This document shows positions 60,690 to 64,000 of a DNA stretch of 64,000 bases, piece by piece. The notes under the pieces were generated by a model, which worked only from the letters and a program-made list of their open reading frames with translations, did no database searches and was not told the origin of the DNA. A program made the position numbers and the translations under genes. The DNA is taken from the NCBI GenBank assembly GCA_900618425.1, contig UZAN01039979.1, positions 35,106 to 99,105 of the forward strand, given 5' to 3'. Numbering within the stretch: position 1 is the first letter of the stretch; each line of letters starts with the position of its first letter. This DNA comes from Echinostoma caproni (Eukaryota > Platyhelminthes > Trematoda > Plagiorchiida > Echinostomatidae).

Positions 60690-61360
60690 CACAGGTAGAT
60701 CGGTTGATCATACCCATGCTGCTCCGAAAAGCCGTCTCAGATCTCAACAAAAGCCCTTGGGAGTGGAGGAGATCAAACCTGTGGCTCGAAAAATGTGTCG
60801 GTGGATTTNTGGATTTGGTGCAGAAATTTGCACAACTGTGAAGAATTGCGAGGCGTGTCTGCACGAAGGTGAGACTGAAAAACTAGATTCCATGTCCAGG
60901 AATTTCTACATCGTCGCAACGGCTACACGCAGACTTCTGCGGCCCATTCCTGAATCGCTACTATGCCTTGGTTCTTATTGATTCATGCTCAAAGTGGCCC
61001 GGGGTATTTCTGACACGTATGCTAACAACATCCTTTGTGATCCAAGCTCTCCGTAAATGCTTCACTCGGGAAGATTAAACACAGGTGATTGTCACAAACG
61101 ATGTTTCTTAGTTCAGTGTAGATGAAAGCTTGTCTTGATTGCATTGGATGTCGACGTTCACGTACAGCCTCAAGACAGCTCTAGTCTAAAGGTCAAGCTG
61201 AGAATCCTATGCAAACGGTCAAGCAGTCAAGTGCTCTGGTATCCGCAAATCTGAAATCAATTACGGAATAGAGGCGTTTCTGGACAACTTCCTACTGAAA
61301 TACCAAAACGCGACACACGCGACTACCAATGAAATTCCGGCAAAGCTGTTTAAATCAATC
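60690..61360 (+). pseudogene. Gypsy B integrase remnant
   Basis: The zinc-binding region is seen as LGVEEIKPVARKMCRWI and CTTVKNCEACLHEGE. The catalytic-core piece (YALVLID-like CLGSY, SKWPGVFLTRMLTTSF in a second frame) and the C-terminal piece FLDNFLLKYQNATHATT follow. Stops and shifts are frequent, and an N lies at 60809. Confidence 0.7.
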
Positions 61361-62040
61361 AAGGTGTTTGAGGTCTTTCCTGAGATGTATGGGTTCTACC
61401 GACGTGACAAACTTCGAGGGCAACGATCTGCACCCTGTTCGTGGCATCATCATCAGAAACTTGAGTCAGTCAATAGTGTAGATAGCCATAACGTGAAGAA
61501 AATTCCTCTTCTGAGTCCAAGGCAAGACCACCGTTGTTCCTCCTCCCCATTACTCATTTTCCGTTCCTATGTGCACACGTTCTCTTCCGTCAATCCTGAT
61601 TCAACCTTGATCACCGTGTGATCCCTCGTGTTAGTCATTGTCTATGATCGTTTAATGACTGATTTTCTTGTCCATTGTCCTTGTGTGTCTACCTATCGAT
61701 CCAGCCCATGTCATTGTCCTTGGACCGATAATTGCCTTCGGCACATGAGTGGCTTTATGTGTCACTGCCCGATCGACATTTGTTCTGTCACTGACTCTGT
61801 GGCCTCATTCGTCGTAAAGCTCATTGCGAGTGCATAGCTGACTTCGATCACTGGCTGTTCACATTTGGTGAACAGAATTTCTCTCGGTGGCAGCCAGATC
61901 ATTGTCGATCTGTTTGAATTCATCTTTGTGAACAGGATTCCATGCTTGACCTAGCAGGTTTCTACCCATTTGTTTGAACCCTTTTTGGGCTGTATATCGA
62001 CTGAGTCTCATCGTTCAGGTACGTAGTCCTTTGACCTGCA
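61361..62040. other. Unassigned segment near the 3' end of gypsy B
   Basis: Pyrimidine-rich + strand sequence with patches such as ccatgtcattgtccttggac and tctcatcgttcaggtacgta. No coding similarity recognised. It may be a degraded long terminal repeat or another insertion. It separates the two pieces that look like integrase C-terminus. Confidence 0.4.
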
Positions 62041-62104
62041 TCATGAAATAAACAGTACCATACGCATTGCGGATAAATATCATTCTGACTTCGGGTTTCG
62101 TTAC

Positions 62105-62420
62105 ACGTTGCCCAATGGTCTCATCGACGCTATACAGAACGACCGTAGGATAATCGACTGTGCTCAGGCTACGATCGAACACGAACAGATCGTTTTGGTA
62201 TTTACAACCGATTTATCAGATGCATCCATCCATCACCGTCATATTGGCCAGATACAATTTAGAGGCGAACGAACTATTGGTGCATCAGAACCCCATGAAG
62301 AAGTGGATAACTCAGCTATTTCCGAACCGTCTGAATCTGATACTACGATTTCATTATTTTGGACAAAAATTCAGTACGACCGGCAGAATCAGAAGGCTCG
62401 ATCAGTGCAGCGCTAGGGAG
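62105..62420 (+). pseudogene. Gypsy-like integrase tail remnant
   Basis: An open frame with LPNGLIDAIQNDRR and VLVFTTDLSDASIHHRHIGQ; the closing 'TDLSD.s.HhRHigQi' resembles the integrase end in element A (TDLTEATVNRRHIYQ). Its order relative to the B integrase core and the intervening unassigned DNA is odd, so it may be the end of B or part of a third copy. Confidence 0.5.
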
Positions 62421-62450
62421 ATCATGGCGGAAAGCAAAGTAAATTGATGA

Positions 62451-64000
62451 AGCAATGACTACGGTACAGCTTCCAGCAAATCAGGAAACGGACTTTCCGA
62501 CCAGTCCTGTGATCTCCAGAGGCACCAACCATATTGTCTGCGTACAGGAAGGCAGCCAAATGAACCATATCGTTGTCCATTGAAGAATTAACCAATGATT
62601 GTTGTATGCTTGTGATATTTATTTGTATGATATTCCGCTTAGAATTAACTGTATCCACAGCTCGTGTTGGTTCTACCAAACTTGGCTCTATTCAATGGAT
62701 TTTCAGTCCAAATCCGAGTTTGCGCTCTATTCTATTTTTATTTCTATTATTAATACTACATCCATTTCCAAGGTATAACATCATAATTTGTCAAAACTTT
62801 TAGTACAGGGAAAAACAGGCCAAACTGGTTAGAAAAATGCTCAACATTCAGGACCGGATTTCGCTCACATTCGACGATCACATTCATCGGTGCAGATCCT
62901 TGTGGAGCTGAAAATCAATCTATTAGGTTGAATATAGCGATTTGTGACTCGACTGATTGGATGCTGGGAAGATGCCTGTTTCGTATCGTTGCCCACCGAA
63001 GGCCGTACTTTTACCAATTGTTATTGTGAGCATTGGAAGAGGGGATTGTGTAGGTAGATTTCAATCTCTTCTGCTGACGACAAAGTGCAACTCCCAAGCT
63101 CCTCTGACCGACGGCTGCGAACCAAGTAGAAGGGTCCAAACGCATCAGAAACATTAGGCACAAGGTTTGACTTCGCTTGATTTAACTCGTATGAACTTCC
63201 ATGACTTCTTCAAGGGGGGTATTTGGCAACGCAATCATGGTAGTTTCTTTCAGTTCGGGGTGTGGTTGTGGAAGGTGAACTGCCACTTTCTGCATGTTCC
63301 ACAAGAAGAGTACTGGTGGTATCAAATCCAGAGCTCTAAGTCAAGCAACTGAGAGTCCAAAGAAGAGGACTCCATCATAATACATGGTTTATTTAGTCCC
63401 CAATAGGCTTTTTTCTCTTCAGGGACATTTGTTATTCTCTCAAGTGAGATTGAGTTTAGAGACACAAGCGATATAACGTCATTTCTAAAATTATCTGTAG
63501 TAACTAGCTTCTTCCTGAACCCATTTGTTCTACTCTGAACCAATCCGGTTTAAATTAAAAGCTCAGTGAATTGTTGGTCCACCGATTTTTTCTTTGACAT
63601 ATTGAAACATCTGAATCCTTCTCGTGTTTCCCAAGCTATTCTTATCCGATCCATTCAGGCAGACCAAATGGGCCCCGTGACCGTCCGGGAAGTTTGCCTT
63701 GTCGTAACAACTACTGCGTTTTCTTCGTGAGCAGTGAAAGGTCATCACGGAGAGGTCACCTTTCCTCAAAGACGAACCGGGTGTGTATGGCAGAAATTGA
63801 GAAGTTTCAATATTTCAAACAAGACAAGAGAAAGGTGAACAAGCTCGTATTCACACAAAAACATCTCAATATATATCACTATTTGGGATTTAAAATGTCT
63901 TGGTCGGTGATGTTGATGATAAGTGAAGAGCTTTTGTGCTTTTGTGCACATAGTTCTGGTGCGAAAAGGCGAATACCTATCGGTTCAGCAGCGGCTAGTG
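62451..64000. other. Right flank, nothing confidently recognised
   Basis: Mixed-composition DNA with short open frames only. One antisense open frame (62679-62422) contains a possible RT-like FLYADNMVGASGDHR. The rest shows no recognisable gene or repeat. Confidence 0.45.

Larger units (their letters stand above)
58870..62450 (+). mobile_element. Decayed Ty3/gypsy retrotransposon B
   Basis: A second element of the same superfamily, in tandem with A. RT begins near 59390 (EQVFLKRFLTIRTR, YRLTLNPRSR, ADAYLQISLHPNSRAFTTIN). The connection is at 60120-60260 (SRFIPDFSTRAQSLFVAQSA), RNase H at 60260-60600 (ILVTDASEVGIDVKLKQERL), the integrase zinc region near 60780-60900 and the integrase core near 60930-61130. 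The integrase C-terminus is near 61200-61360 (LDNFLLKYQNATHATT) and possibly 62105-62270. It is heavily broken by stops and shifts. No LTRs were recognised. Confidence 0.75.

Noticed and set aside
37826..63852. Shared string aacaagctcgttttc at about 37826 and 57077, with a near match at about 63838, as a common element end
   Set aside because: A 15-base match between two places is expected by chance in a window this size, and flanking sequences do not align.

Overview
This window looks like an animal nuclear scaffold, most likely from a flatworm and probably a digenean fluke. It is AT-rich, has GT-AG introns of 0.3 to 12.6 kb, carries an assembly gap (48539-49001) and isolated N bases (3443, 53212, 55744, 60809), and is loaded with decayed retroelements of types common in fluke genomes (CR1-like, RTE-like, Penelope-like, Ty3/gypsy). 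The species assignment is an inference from style and repeat content; no bacterial or viral gene organisation is seen.

One host gene is well supported. It runs on the + strand from at or before 7358 to the stop codon at 47549-47551 and encodes a protein of the DUF4140/DUF4139 family (the C. elegans F37C4.5-type family, related to bacterial 'mucoidy inhibitor A' proteins). Ten exons (7358-7751, 10061-10351, 17584-17777, 30384-30513, 32671-32807, 33003-33189, 39386-39910, 42025-42258, 46828-46936, 47475-47551) join in phase with GT/AG borders to give about 759 codons before the stop. Two short upstream exons (5749-5809, 6522-6601) also fit in phase but are less certain. The start codon and most of the DUF4140 N-terminus were not found.

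The introns and flanks are mostly unremarkable AT-rich DNA with insertions. These include tRNA-derived SINE-like copies (near 3720, 14510, 16705, 22990, 28981-29225, 31010, 42690), one of them a head-to-head pair. An antisense CR1-like element lies at about 33545-36260 and an unrecognised antisense coding remnant at about 36600-37860, both in the 6.2-kb intron. The 4.6-kb intron before exon 46828 holds a foldback element (44364-44548), a second hairpin (44618-44710) and the 3' half of an RTE-like element (44715-45690, +).

Downstream of the gene and gap, 51000-53040 is an antisense RTE-like element (endonuclease plus RT) of the same family as the 45-kb fragment. From about 53680 to 62450 there are two decayed Ty3/gypsy elements in tandem, both on +. 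The integrase of the first is interrupted by an antisense Penelope-like element with a GIY-YIG domain, flanked by a 6-bp target-site duplication (57055-57060 and 58099-58104). Every mobile element carries stops or frameshifts, and none looks autonomous.
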